This document shows positions 53,015-61,724 of a stretch of 64,000 nt of DNA, one piece after another; the first letter of the stretch is position 1, and every line of letters starts with the position of its first letter. The DNA comes from Paenibacillus_AR mesotrionivorans. GTDB taxonomy: Bacteria; Bacillota; Bacilli; Paenibacillales; NBRC-103111. The stretch is taken from the NCBI RefSeq assembly GCF_046098205.1, contig NZ_JBJURJ010000006.1, forward strand, positions 1 to 64,000, given 5' to 3'. Under the pieces are notes generated by a model. The model ran no database searches. It had not been told where the DNA came from and saw nothing but the letters and a program-made list of their open reading frames with translations. The translations under genes and the position numbers were made by a program.

Positions 53015-54192
53015 TAGTTCGTTCCCTCCTTATTCCGGGCGGCCGGCTCCAGAATTGTGCCCGTATGCTCGAGGTTTACATGGGGCTCCACCTGAATCTC
53101 CATGCCGCTGTAAACCTCCCGCCAGTTATCCTTAACCTTTCTCCAAGCCGACGGGCTCTTCTGAAAAATGGCGTCGCCAAATCCACAGGGATCGGAGCGG
53201 TATTCCTGGGTCATCTTGATGCTTTTTTCCACGTTGCTTTTCAGCTTGTCGCTGACGATCTGGGTAAGCTGCTCCAGGTTATCTCCCCGGGCATGGTAGC
53301 CGGTCTGATTCTCATACACATGTCCGATGGCCCGGAGAATTACCTTCATGCGGATCTTATCCCCCTCTATTTCGGGTTTCAGCTTGGCTGAGGTCTCCGT
53401 AAACTGGATGGAAATGAATTGGTCCGAATCCGGAGGGGATACCGATATTCCCGGTCTTCTGACCTGATTCATGGCCCACAGGATCCCCTGGGCTTGCTCT
53501 CCCTTCAGGAAGCCGGCCAGCTTATCGTCCCGGAAAACCGCCATTCCCTCCAGGGTGATCCGCTGCTTGGTTTCGCCCTTGTCCCCGATGGCTGTTTTGT
53601 CCGAAATGTAATACGGCGTTGAGACATCCACTCCGTCGTTTACCAGCGCCTCCACCATATGCTTGACTGTTCTGGGGTTCTTCATGGAATTGACGGTCAA
53701 TTCCCGGACCATCTCTCCCGGCTGCTGCTCCAAAGAGGCATCGGAGTTCAATACATCCACTGCATTGCCCTTGGCCAGCACCACAAGAGCCGTCAGGCGG
53801 TTCTGTGCAGACCGGAAGGCAATGTCCAGGTGAGGGGAAATTCCTTCACGGGCCAAGGCTTCTCCCAGGATAATGACCCGGCGGTGGGCATAATACTGCT
53901 GGCGGGAGAGGGATTTCTGAAGGCGGTCGCTGGCCTCCTTCAGGGAAATGCCAACAGCTGAATCCACGTACCAGGATTTCCCCCCCGAGGTGCCGCCGCC
54001 GCCCCCGCCAGGACCCCCAAGCTGTCCGGCCAAGGGAAACTGGATAGCCAGCCGGATTTTGTTGTCACTGGCCTTATCCACTGCCATGGCGGATACGATG
54101 GCCACATCATTGACCTCCCGCCTGTCCCAGCAGCCGGTCAGACACAGGCAGAGCAGTCCGCAGGCTGCCACCTTCCACATGGGGTGCTTCAC
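53014..54192 (-). CDS. Ger(x)C family spore germination lipoprotein
   Basis: A 392-residue lipoprotein (LCLTGCWDRREVND, lipid Cys at residue 21) of the GerAC family, whose three domains form the C subunit of the germinant receptor on the outer face of the inner spore membrane. It starts with ATGA overlap with the gerA stop. There is a Gly-rich loop (GGPGGGGGGTSGG) at about 60-72. Confidence 0.93.
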   Translation of the reverse strand: MKHPMWKVAACGLLCLCLTGCWDRREVNDVAIVSAMAVDKASDNKIRLAIQFPLAGQLGGPGGGGGGTSGGKSWYVDSAVGISLKEASDRLQKSLSRQQYYAHRRVIILGEALAREGISPHLDIAFRSAQNRLTALVVLAKGNAVDVLNSDASLEQQPGEMVRELTVNSMKNPRTVKHMVEALVNDGVDVSTPYYISDKTAIGDKGETKQRITLEGMAVFRDDKLAGFLKGEQAQGILWAMNQVRRPGISVSPPDSDQFISIQFTETSAKLKPEIEGDKIRMKVILRAIGHVYENQTGYHARGDNLEQLTQIVSDKLKSNVEKSIKMTQEYRSDPCGFGDAIFQKSPSAWRKVKDNWREVYSGMEIQVEPHVNLEHTGTILEPAARNKEGTN

Positions 54193-55820
54193 GGTGTACC
54201 GCCTCCCCTCTTTTTTGCGGATGAACCTGCTTGGCCCAGTCTCCGGCGGTTAAGCGGGGAAAAGGTGCCCGGGCGGGAATCCATTTTCCACCAGGGCGCC
54301 CGAACCAGAATATCCTTTTGCTCCTTGGGGTCGTAAGGGGCAATACCGCTCAAATAGGGTACGCCGAAGGAGCGGAGCGAGCACAGATGAACGGCAATCA
54401 GCACTGTGCCGATGATGATGCCAAATAATCCGAAGACCCCTGCCAGGATCATCAGCGGAAACCGCAGCATCCGGACGGAGATGGCCATGTTGAACCGGGG
54501 GATGGTGAAGGATGCAATCCCTGTCAACGAAACCACGATGACCATCGGGGCGGAGACAATCCCCGCTTGTACGGCGGCCTGCCCGATTACCAAGGCGCCG
54601 AGAATACTGACCGCCTGCCCGACGGTGCGGGGCAACCGGATGCCGGCCTCCCGGAGAGCCTCGAAGGCCACCTCCATAATCAAGGCCTCCACGATGGCCG
54701 GAAAGGGGATGGTTTCCCGTGCGGCAGCAATGGATAAAAGCAGGTTGGTAGGCAGCATGTCCTGATGGTAGGTTGTCACCGCCACGTAGAGTGCAGGCAA
54801 ATACAGCGCCACGGCGCTGAAAAATATCCGCAGCCACCGGATCAGGTTGCCGATAATATACCGCTCGTAATAATCCTCGCTGGCCTGCATGAACTGCCAG
54901 AAGGTGACGGGCCCGATGAGCACAAAAGGAGTCCCGTCCACAAAAATGGCGAATCTGCCCTCCAAGAGAGCCGCCGAGGCCGCATCCGGACGTTCCGTAT
55001 ATTGCAGCTGGGGAAACGGGGATAACGGCTGGTCCTCAATCATTTCTTCAATATAACCGGACTCCAGAATGCCGTCGATGCGGATCTCCGACAGGCGCTT
55101 CATGGCCTCCTCCACCAGCTTCGGATCAATGATTCCCTCCATGTAGCTCAGCACTACAGTGGTTTTGGTTTGTTCGCCGATCACCATGGTTTTCATCTTC
55201 AGCTTGGCGGACTTGATCTTGAACCGGAGCAAGGCGGTATTGGTCCGCAGATTCTCCACAAACCCCTCCCGCGGGCCGCGGATAACGGACTCTGTCTGAG
55301 GCTCCTCCACCCCCCGTCTGTTTCCGCCGCGGATATGGAGAATGATGGCCTCCTCCCGGTTCTGGACGAACAGTACGGCATTCCCGGAGAGCACCGCCTC
55401 CGCCGCTTCCTCATAGGTGGCGCACCGGGAGGTCTGTGGCACCATCAAGGCTTGCCGCTCCAGCTCCGCCGGCTGCGTCGGCACGTCCTCCAGGCCCAAT
55501 AGCGGCAGCAGGGCGTGATTGCCGATTTCCTCCGTCTTCACAATGCCGTCAATGAAGATCACACAGCCTTTTACGCCATGGGAAAACAGGATTTCATGAT
55601 AAACTACATCTGAGCAGTCCCTAAACATACCCTTCATGGCCACGATGGCGGCTTCCCACTTGCCGATCTGTGTCGGCTTTGGCTTCGGTCCTGATTTGGA
55701 TGCCGAGTTGGGCGTTTGTTTGGCTGTTGACTTGGCCGCTTTTTGGGGCGCCGCTCCAGGAGGAGACTCTTGGGTGCCGGAAGCCTTGCGCTTTCGGCCC
55801 TTGAATGTGAAATAACGCAT
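54189..55820 (-). CDS. Spore germination protein GerA
   Basis: A 543-residue A subunit of a germinant receptor. The soluble N-terminal region (about 60-330) begins with a Lys/Pro/Ala-rich low-complexity tail (KPKPTQIGKW), and the C-terminal half has about five membrane helices and the conserved stretch PFPAIVEALIMEVAFEALREAG. AGAGGTGAGAAGCGG precedes the ATG. Operon order gerA-gerC-gerD-like-gerB. Confidence 0.94.
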   Translation of the reverse strand: MRYFTFKGRKRKASGTQESPPGAAPQKAAKSTAKQTPNSASKSGPKPKPTQIGKWEAAIVAMKGMFRDCSDVVYHEILFSHGVKGCVIFIDGIVKTEEIGNHALLPLLGLEDVPTQPAELERQALMVPQTSRCATYEEAAEAVLSGNAVLFVQNREEAIILHIRGGNRRGVEEPQTESVIRGPREGFVENLRTNTALLRFKIKSAKLKMKTMVIGEQTKTTVVLSYMEGIIDPKLVEEAMKRLSEIRIDGILESGYIEEMIEDQPLSPFPQLQYTERPDAASAALLEGRFAIFVDGTPFVLIGPVTFWQFMQASEDYYERYIIGNLIRWLRIFFSAVALYLPALYVAVTTYHQDMLPTNLLLSIAAARETIPFPAIVEALIMEVAFEALREAGIRLPRTVGQAVSILGALVIGQAAVQAGIVSAPMVIVVSLTGIASFTIPRFNMAISVRMLRFPLMILAGVFGLFGIIIGTVLIAVHLCSLRSFGVPYLSGIAPYDPKEQKDILVRAPWWKMDSRPGTFSPLNRRRLGQAGSSAKKRGGGTP

Positions 55821-55937
55821 CCGCTTCTCACCTCTTCCATGCTTATCGTTTCCTCTACTGCCGCATTTATCCGCAAACCCTGGCGAATTATGCTATGCTG
55901 GATGGAGCAATGAGCCTGTACAGGAGATGATGAGGAC

Positions 55938-56873
55938 ATGCTGGTCTATGACAGCCGCACCGGAAAAACCGCACAGGAGCAGGAAATCCGTGTGCCTCTT
56001 GAGCATGAGGTGGTTTGGGTCCGCTTGAAGCAGTCGGAGCCGGAGAAGGTTACGCAGGTGCTGGAGGAGATGTACGGCTGCCACCCGCTGCTGGTGGAGG
56101 ATGCCATCAAGCTGAACCAACGTCCCAAGCTGGACCGCTACAAGCAGAATATGTTTCTGACGCTGTTTGCGGTGGAGCGCTCCAGCCTCAAGCTGCAGGA
56201 AACCGGGATTGTGGTGGGCAAAAATTATGTGGTGACCATCTCCCAGTCCCATATCCCGTTTCTGGATGAGCTGGAGACGGAGCTTATGCATAAGGAAGGG
56301 ATGATGGACCACTCCAGCGAGGTGCTGTACCGGATTGTGGACCGCTGCGTGGATGAATACAGCGAGGCGGTGAACCATTACGAGGATCAGGTGGAGCAGT
56401 TGGAGCGCCAGGTGTACCGGAATCCCTTCGTGCAGGTGACCCATGAGATTTTCCGGCATAAGCGGCGGCTGCATCGGCTGCGCAAGGTATTCGTGGACGA
56501 GAAAACCATTATCGGCGCCTTGACCCACCAGGAGCTGCCGTATATCAGCCAGGACAAGGACGTTTATTTTTTTGATGTGTACGATCATATCTCGCGGGTG
56601 GTGGATTCCATCGATCTGTTCCGGGAGTCGTTGTCGGGGCTTTTGGAGCTGCAGATGGCGATGAAGTCGGACCGGATGAATGAAATTATGAAAACCCTGA
56701 CGGTGATCAGCTGCTTCTTCCTGCCGTTAACCTTCATCGTCGGGCTGTACGGCATGAACTTCCGCATTATACCGGAGCTGGATTGGTCCTATGGCTACCT
56801 GTATGTGTGGGTGCTGATGGTGGCGGTGTCCGTGGGGCTGTATTGGTTTTTCAAACGCCGGAAGTGGATGTAA
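55938..56873 (+). CDS. corA: CorA family magnesium/divalent cation transporter
   Basis: A 311-residue protein with a large cytoplasmic domain (helical funnel) and two C-terminal membrane helices, the first ending in the selectivity motif YGMNF. The following loop contains PELDWSYGY. Imports or exchanges Mg2+ (or Co2+/Ni2+). AGGAGATGATGAGGAC precedes the ATG. It is divergent from the ger operon. Confidence 0.93.
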   Translation: MLVYDSRTGKTAQEQEIRVPLEHEVVWVRLKQSEPEKVTQVLEEMYGCHPLLVEDAIKLNQRPKLDRYKQNMFLTLFAVERSSLKLQETGIVVGKNYVVTISQSHIPFLDELETELMHKEGMMDHSSEVLYRIVDRCVDEYSEAVNHYEDQVEQLERQVYRNPFVQVTHEIFRHKRRLHRLRKVFVDEKTIIGALTHQELPYISQDKDVYFFDVYDHISRVVDSIDLFRESLSGLLELQMAMKSDRMNEIMKTLTVISCFFLPLTFIVGLYGMNFRIIPELDWSYGYLYVWVLMVAVSVGLYWFFKRRKWM

Positions 56874-57023
56874 AGGCAAACCTTGCAATCGGGCAGCTGC
56901 ACATCGCGGAGTTGCGGCGCTTCTGTAGTTACGGTGGGCGCGACTGGGCTGTGGGCCACGGTAACGGGGGGCTGTACCGGAACTATGCGGCGCTTAGACG
57001 CCTTGTGGGGAGCTCGGCTGCTC

Positions 57024-57257
57024 TAACGGAACTTAAGAGCGCTTAGAGGCCTTTTTGGAGGGGCCAGGTGATTCTAACGGAACTTAAGAGCGCTTAGAGG
57101 CCTTTTTGGGAACTCAGCCAACTGTAACGGAACTCAGACGCGCTTAGAAGCCGTTGGCAGCCTCCAGAGGGGCTTTTTTTCTGTCTAAGGGCGTCTCAGT
57201 TCCGTTAGTTTTGCATAATGCCCGTTTTCGGCTTCTAAGAGTCAGTGAGTTCCGTTA
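57024..57257. repeat. +++-- repeat element, TAACGGAACT units
   Basis: TAACGGAACT begins at 57024, 57075 and 57125 (spacings 51 and 50) on the plus strand. Inverted units AGTTCCGTTA lie in the blocks starting 57195 and 57245, 50 bases apart. The first two plus units are identical for about 30 bases (TAACGGAACTTAAGAGCGCT plus TAGAGGCC). It shares the anchor with the 33.7-kb element. It lies downstream of corA in the convergent gap before tRNA-Ser. Confidence 0.87.
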
Positions 57258-57268
57258 CAGCTCCCGAA

Positions 57269-57400
57269 TACGCTCGTTCTTCCGCCAACCCGTTACCTTA
57301 TGACCTATGCTCGTTCTTTCGCCATCCCGCTACCTTATGACCTACGCCCGTACTTCCGCCATCCGGCTACCCTTATGACCTACGCTCGTACTTCCGTCCT
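57269..57400. repeat. 37-bp tandem repeat
   Basis: Three full copies of a 37-38-base unit beginning ACGCTCGT(T/A)CTTCCGCCA and ending CCTTATGACCT, followed by a partial fourth. Copies differ at a few bases, which indicates an old or partly homogenised array. It directly adjoins the TAACGGAACT element. Confidence 0.8.
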
Positions 57401-57487
57401 ACTGCCGCCTGACTACCTCCCCATTGGCCCCATCCGCCCTCCCGACACCCCTCTGAAAAGCGCTGCTGCCTCCGAAAATGCAAAAAA

Positions 57488-57521
57488 GAAACCTGCTGCA
57501 CGAAGCAACCGGTTTCTTGGT
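57488..57521 (-). terminator. Terminator after tRNA-Ser
   Basis: On the minus strand AAGAAACC-(GGTTGCTTCGTGCAGCA)-GGTTTCTT then TTTT, seven bases past the tRNA 3' end. Confidence 0.88.
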
Positions 57522-57527
57522 ACCATA

Positions 57528-57617
57528 CGGAGAGAGAGGGATTCGAACCCTCGCACCGCTAACGCAGTCTAACCCCTTAGCAGAGGGTCCCCTTATAGCC
57601 ACTTGGGTATCTCTCCA
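57528..57617 (-). tRNA. tRNA-Ser (GCU)
   Basis: A 90-base class II tRNA. The acceptor stem is GGAGAGA/TCTCTCC with discriminator G. The D arm is CCCAAGTGGCTATAAGGGG, the anticodon loop CTGCTAA is closed by ACCCT/GGGGT, a long variable arm follows (as expected for serine), and the T arm is GGGTTCGAATCCC. The anticodon GCU reads AGC/AGU. CCA is not encoded. In Bacillus a tRNA cluster also lies next to sprT. Confidence 0.96.
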
Positions 57618-57721
57618 TAATTGTTGGACAATTTCAATTTTAGCGTGAAGTCCGGGCAGAAGTCAAGCGGATGAAAAAGGAGCCTGTACCAGCCCTCTTA
57701 CAACCAGCAAAACCGACCCGG

Positions 57722-58210
57722 TTAGCATGGCGCGCAGGACGGTGCCGCTGTATCGGCCAGAACCGTCATCTCCAGCTTGCCTCTGCATCTGCCGCAGGCA
57801 TAACGGCGCGGGTCCACGCGCCGCTTGCGCAAATATTCCATCCGGCAATTGACGCAGACAAGCCGGTAGCGGTGAGGCTGCACCTTCTTGTCGCCGGGCA
57901 GAGGTTTGCAGTAACGGGCGCCCCCCACCATCGCCAGCAGCTTCTTGAAATCGGCATCCCGGTGCCGGTAGCCGCCTTTGGCCAGGTGGAGATGGTAGTG
58001 GCACAGCTCGTGTTTGATGATCTTCTCCATTTCCTCCGTGCCGAAGCACTCCAGATGTTTGCGGCTGATCTCAATATGATGGGATTTGGTAAAATACCGC
58101 CCCCCTGTGGTCCGCAGCCTGGAATTAAAGGTCGCCTTGTGCCGGAAGGGAATCCGGAAACACGCAAGGGAGACCTGCTCTACCCATTCTTGCAGCTCTT
58201 CGTTTGTCAT
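57722..58210 (-). CDS. sprT: SprT family zinc-dependent protein
   Basis: A 162-residue SprT-like protein with the metalloprotease-type zinc motif HELCHYHLH (residues about 67-75) and a C-terminal four-cysteine zinc ribbon (CVNC ... CGRC). Eukaryotic relatives resolve DNA-protein crosslinks; the bacterial role is less clear. GGGGGAGGATGCCTG precedes the ATG. Gene order with cmpA and tex matches Bacillus ydcK. Confidence 0.9.
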   Translation of the reverse strand: MTNEELQEWVEQVSLACFRIPFRHKATFNSRLRTTGGRYFTKSHHIEISRKHLECFGTEEMEKIIKHELCHYHLHLAKGGYRHRDADFKKLLAMVGGARYCKPLPGDKKVQPHRYRLVCVNCRMEYLRKRRVDPRRYACGRCRGKLEMTVLADTAAPSCAPC

Positions 58211-58346
58211 CAGGCATCCTCCCCCTTACCGGGTTACATTCTCCTTCTTGAATTTAAGACCAGCAGGATATACACTGTCAAGTATGAAAACATGGCAGAA
58301 GTTTATTCCTTGAACCATATTATGCTGCCATTAGAAGCGAGGGAAA

Positions 58347-58703
58347 ATGATGGAAATGGAGAAACAGTCCTACGGTGTTCTCAAGCTCGGGGAACGCCTG
58401 GAGTTTGTGCAAATGCCCGAAAGCCACATGTACCAGCTGACCGCCTTAAACCGCCGGCTGCACAAGGAAATCGTCAAGCTTACCGCAGACAACCTGCCGG
58501 AGCTGCCCCGCCTCATTGCCGAATGCGATAATCTGGAGCTTGTGGAGCCGGATTATCCTCTCCTGAACGGACTGGAGTATATCAACCAGCTGGAGCAGGC
58601 CTTCGCCTCCATCCGGGAAACCACTTATCCGCTGGTATCCCTGCTGACCGAAATCCGTGCGCTGCAGGCTCAGCTTGAGCAATGGTACGAAGAGAACGCG
58701 TAG
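58347..58703 (+). CDS. Hypothetical protein, 118 residues
   Basis: Not recognised. A soluble, mostly helical protein (MMEMEKQSYGVLKLGERLEF...) rich in leucine and glutamate, with a possible coiled-coil C-terminal third. GAGGGAAA precedes the ATG, though very close to it; the in-frame ATG at 58356 is an alternative. It is read toward cmpA and may share its transcript. Confidence 0.65.
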   Translation: MMEMEKQSYGVLKLGERLEFVQMPESHMYQLTALNRRLHKEIVKLTADNLPELPRLIAECDNLELVEPDYPLLNGLEYINQLEQAFASIRETTYPLVSLLTEIRALQAQLEQWYEENA

Positions 58704-58776
58704 GTACAGGCACACCGCAGGCGTTTGCCCCATATGGTAAAGTACATCATGCCATAGACTGAAAGGGGCTGGCGGC

Positions 58777-58896
58777 ATGCCGCAATGGCTTAGCAATCAA
58801 TTACTACGCGCTTTCCAGAGCAAAAACCGCAGACAGATCCAGATGCTGAACGACTGCTGGTTTTTTTACCGGAACAAGTCGGGCGATAGCCGGTGA
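58777..58896 (+). CDS. cmpA: Cortex morphogenetic protein CmpA
   Basis: A 39-residue protein, MPQWLSNQLLRAFQSKNRRQ... with QMLNDCWFFYR, which closely follows Bacillus CmpA (MPxWLxxQ..., LLNQCWYFYRKK). CmpA helps monitor spore coat and cortex assembly and is cleared by ClpXP via SpoIVA. GAAAGGGGCTGGCGGC precedes the ATG. As in Bacillus, it lies in the interval between tex and sprT. It is easily missed because of its size. Confidence 0.88.
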   Translation: MPQWLSNQLLRAFQSKNRRQIQMLNDCWFFYRNKSGDSR

Positions 58897-58934
58897 GGAT
58901 TCATTCTTTGGCCGCTTCCCATTTATACGTATTT

Positions 58935-58976
58935 GTCAAAGCAAAACCCGCCAGGAGCACCTGACGGGTTTTGTTG
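58935..58976. terminator. Terminator after cmpA
   Basis: AAAACCCG(CCAGG-AGCA-CCTGA)CGGGTTTT, flanked by A- and T-rich bases, 40 bases past the cmpA stop. Confidence 0.88.
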
Positions 58977-59036
58977 TGTCGAAGGAAGGAATGCCCTGAC
59001 TGATTCCAGTGCGTTCGGGCATATGAAGGGGAATAC

Positions 59037-59222
59037 TTATCCCGCCGCTTTCATCCCATCGACAAATCCTGCCGCAAAGCTGATCACGGGCACCAAAATA
59101 TCTATGGCCAGCACGGTCCAGCCCAAGACCGGCACAATCCAGACCTTGATTTGCTTTTTGCCGATGGTAACCGCCCAGATGCCAAGCGCTAATGATAACA
59201 AGTAAATGGAAAAAGGCGACAT
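59037..59222 (-). CDS. Small membrane protein, 61 residues
   Basis: Two predicted membrane helices (IYLLSLALGIWAVTIG; VLGWTVLAIDILVPVISFAAG). GGAGGAGTGAGAGGG precedes the ATG at 59222. Not recognised. It lies 78 bases downstream of tex on the same strand and may be co-transcribed with it. Confidence 0.65.
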   Translation of the reverse strand: MSPFSIYLLSLALGIWAVTIGKKQIKVWIVPVLGWTVLAIDILVPVISFAAGFVDGMKAAG

Positions 59223-59300
59223 CCCTCTCACTCCTCCGCCCATCTAGATGAGCACTGTACCGGCCGCTCACGGCGGACCGGCAACCCGGCGCTCCACCTC

Positions 59301-61544
59301 TTAGGGCTGTTTCATGGTCAGACTGACCTTGCCCTTCTTCAAATCCACACCCAGTACCCAAACCGTCACCACATCGCCTACCGAGACTACATCCATGGGA
59401 TGCTTCACGTAGCTGTCGCTCAATTGGCTGATGTGAACAAGGCCATCATTCTTAATCCCAATGTCTACAAAAGCGCCGAAGTCGATCACATTGCGGACCG
59501 TTCCCTGAAGCTCCATCCCCGGCGAAAGATCCTCGATCTTCAGCACATCCGTCCGCAGCACCGGCGGCGGCAGCTCCTCCCGGGGGTCACGGCCCGGGCG
59601 CTGGAGGCTGTCGAGAATATCCTTCAGGGTAGGCACACCTACCTGAAGCTTGTCCGCCATGGCGTTAGGATCTACCGCCTGGAGCGAGGCCTTCAGCTCC
59701 TCCGTGCCGATGCGGTTGAGGGGAATGGACAGCTCGCGGAACAGGCGGTCCACAACAGTGTAGGACTCTGGATGGATCGGCGTATTGTCCAGAGGCATTT
59801 CCCCGCCGCTGACGCGCATGAAGCCTACGCACTGCTCGAAGGTTTTAGCCCCCAGCCGCGGTACCTTCTGCAGCTCCTTGCGGCTGTGGAACTTGCCGTT
59901 TTCCTCCCGGTACTTGACGATATTCTTGGCCGTCGTGCCGTTAACTCCCGCCACATACGAGAGGAGCGATGGCGAGGCCGTATTCAGATCCACACCCACA
60001 TGGTTTACCGCGGATTCCACTACGCCGTTTAGGCTTTCGCTGAGCCGCTTCTGCTGCACGTCGTGCTGGTATTGCCCTACACCGATGGCCTTCGGCTCAA
60101 TCTTCACCAGCTCCGCCAGCGGGTCCTGCATCCGCCGGGCGATGGAAATGGCGCTGCGTTCCGCCACGTCCAGCTCCGGAAACTCCTCCTGGGCCAGCTT
60201 GGAGGCGGAGTACACGCTGGCACCGGCTTCGCTGACGATGCAGTACGCCAGCGACGGCAGCTTCAGCTCGCCGATGAGGGAGCTGACGAACTGCTCCGTC
60301 TCCCGGGAGGCGGTGCCGTTGCCGATCACGATAAGCTCCAGCCGATGCTCGGTGATGAGACGCCGGAACACTGCCTTCGCCTCCGCCACCTTATTGTTGG
60401 GCGGGGTTGGGTAGGTCACGGCAATCTCCAGCAGCTTGCCGGTATCGTCCACAGCCGCCAGCTTGCAGCCGGTGCGGTAGGCCGGGTCCACGCCAAGCAC
60501 CCGCTTGCCCTTCACCGGTGGCTGCAGCAGAAGGCTGCGCAGATTGCCGCCGAAAATCTTAATGGCCTGCTCCTCCGCCTTCTCCGTCAGCTCTCCCCTT
60601 ACCTCCCGCTCAATGGACGGAGCCAAAAGGCGCTTGTAGGCATCCTCAATCACTGCCAGCAGCACTTCACGGACAGCGGATTCCCGCTTCAGGAATTGGC
60701 GGGCCATATAGTCGTGAATTTTCTCAGGAGCCACCTCCAGCTTAACCTTGAGGACATCCTCCCGCTCGCCGCGGTTAATGGCCAGAATCCGGTGAGGGGG
60801 CAGGCGGCGAACCGGCTCGGAATATTCATAGTACATTTCATATACGGATTCCGCGGTTTTATCCTTGGCCTCCGTAGCAATGACGCCGTTATCGTGGGTG
60901 AACCGGCGCAGCCAGGCCCGCAGCTTGGCGTCATCGGCGATAGTCTCCGCCAGAATATCCATGGCGCCGGCCAAAGCTGCCTCCGCAGACTCCACCCCTT
61001 TGGATTCGTCCACATACCGGGCCGCCTCCACCATAGCCGCTCCCGTGCGGGGCTGGGACCACAGCCAGGCGGCCAGGGGCTCCAGCCCCTTCTCGCGGGC
61101 AACGCTGGCCCGGGTCTTGCGCTTTTGCCGGTAGGGGCGGTACAGATCCTCCACCTCCTGCAGCTTGGCGGAGGCCTCCACCGCAGCGCGCAGCTCGTCC
61201 GTCAGCTTGCCCTGCTCGGCGATCAGCCGCAGCACCTCGCGCTTGCGCTCCTCCAGGCCGCGGATATATTGCAGCCGCTCCTCGATATCCCGCAGCTGAT
61301 TCTCATCCAGCTCTCCGGTCATTTCCTTGCGGTACCGGGCGATAAACGGAATCGTATTCCCCTCATCCAGCAGGCCCACCGTGGTTTTCACCTTGCCGGT
61401 CGGCAGTTTTAGCTCCGTCGCAATCTGACGGAGGATCCGCTCCTCCGCCCGCGCCTTCTCCTCAGGAGTCAGCTCCGCTACAGACACACCCTCCGCCTGC
61501 TCCAACCCGGTATTGCCAACCTTCTCTTTGGTCTCCTTCGCCAT
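59301..61544 (-). CDS. tex: Tex family S1 RNA-binding protein
   Basis: A 747-residue Tex/YdcI protein. It has an N-terminal helical bundle, the YqgF/RNase H-like core (RVLGVDPAYRTGCKLA), tandem helix-hairpin-helix motifs (VGVDLNTASPSLLSYVAGV) and a C-terminal S1 domain (GAFVDIGIKNDGLVHISQLS). Tex binds RNA and influences transcription complexes. AGAGGTGGAAGGGACAG precedes the ATG. A dispersed hairpin lies in its 5' leader. It follows ndoA directly, without the sigB gene block found at this place in B. subtilis. Confidence 0.96.
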   Translation of the reverse strand: MAKETKEKVGNTGLEQAEGVSVAELTPEEKARAEERILRQIATELKLPTGKVKTTVGLLDEGNTIPFIARYRKEMTGELDENQLRDIEERLQYIRGLEERKREVLRLIAEQGKLTDELRAAVEASAKLQEVEDLYRPYRQKRKTRASVAREKGLEPLAAWLWSQPRTGAAMVEAARYVDESKGVESAEAALAGAMDILAETIADDAKLRAWLRRFTHDNGVIATEAKDKTAESVYEMYYEYSEPVRRLPPHRILAINRGEREDVLKVKLEVAPEKIHDYMARQFLKRESAVREVLLAVIEDAYKRLLAPSIEREVRGELTEKAEEQAIKIFGGNLRSLLLQPPVKGKRVLGVDPAYRTGCKLAAVDDTGKLLEIAVTYPTPPNNKVAEAKAVFRRLITEHRLELIVIGNGTASRETEQFVSSLIGELKLPSLAYCIVSEAGASVYSASKLAQEEFPELDVAERSAISIARRMQDPLAELVKIEPKAIGVGQYQHDVQQKRLSESLNGVVESAVNHVGVDLNTASPSLLSYVAGVNGTTAKNIVKYREENGKFHSRKELQKVPRLGAKTFEQCVGFMRVSGGEMPLDNTPIHPESYTVVDRLFRELSIPLNRIGTEELKASLQAVDPNAMADKLQVGVPTLKDILDSLQRPGRDPREELPPPVLRTDVLKIEDLSPGMELQGTVRNVIDFGAFVDIGIKNDGLVHISQLSDSYVKHPMDVVSVGDVVTVWVLGVDLKKGKVSLTMKQP

Positions 61545-61570
61545 CTGTCCCTTCCACCTCTCCTATGTAA

Positions 61571-61628
61571 TCCCCAAAAGTGACGCTACCCTTCGAAGCT
61601 TATTCCGATTACTTTTGGGGGAGCCCCC
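61571..61628. repeat. Dispersed hairpin repeat, copy C
   Basis: On the minus strand GGGGGCTCCCCCAAAAGTAA, then TCGGAATAAGCTTCG and ending GTCACTTTTGGGGA. The first 28 bases are almost identical to copy B. Its arms pair as CCCCAAAAGT/ACTTTTGGGG. It is transcribed in the leader of tex. Confidence 0.82.
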
Positions 61629-61685
61629 GAATCCATTCCCCCAATTCCAAAGCCCACTCCAACCTTTTCCAACCAAAATCTGCAC

Positions 61686-61717
61686 AAAAAAACGAGGGCT
61701 CCCCCTCGCTTTACTGT
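61686..61717 (-). terminator. Terminator after ndoA
   Basis: On the minus strand CGAGGG-GGAG-CCCTCG followed by TTTTTTT, eight bases past the ndoA stop. It separates the toxin gene from tex. Confidence 0.9.
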
Positions 61718-61724
61718 TGCGCCG

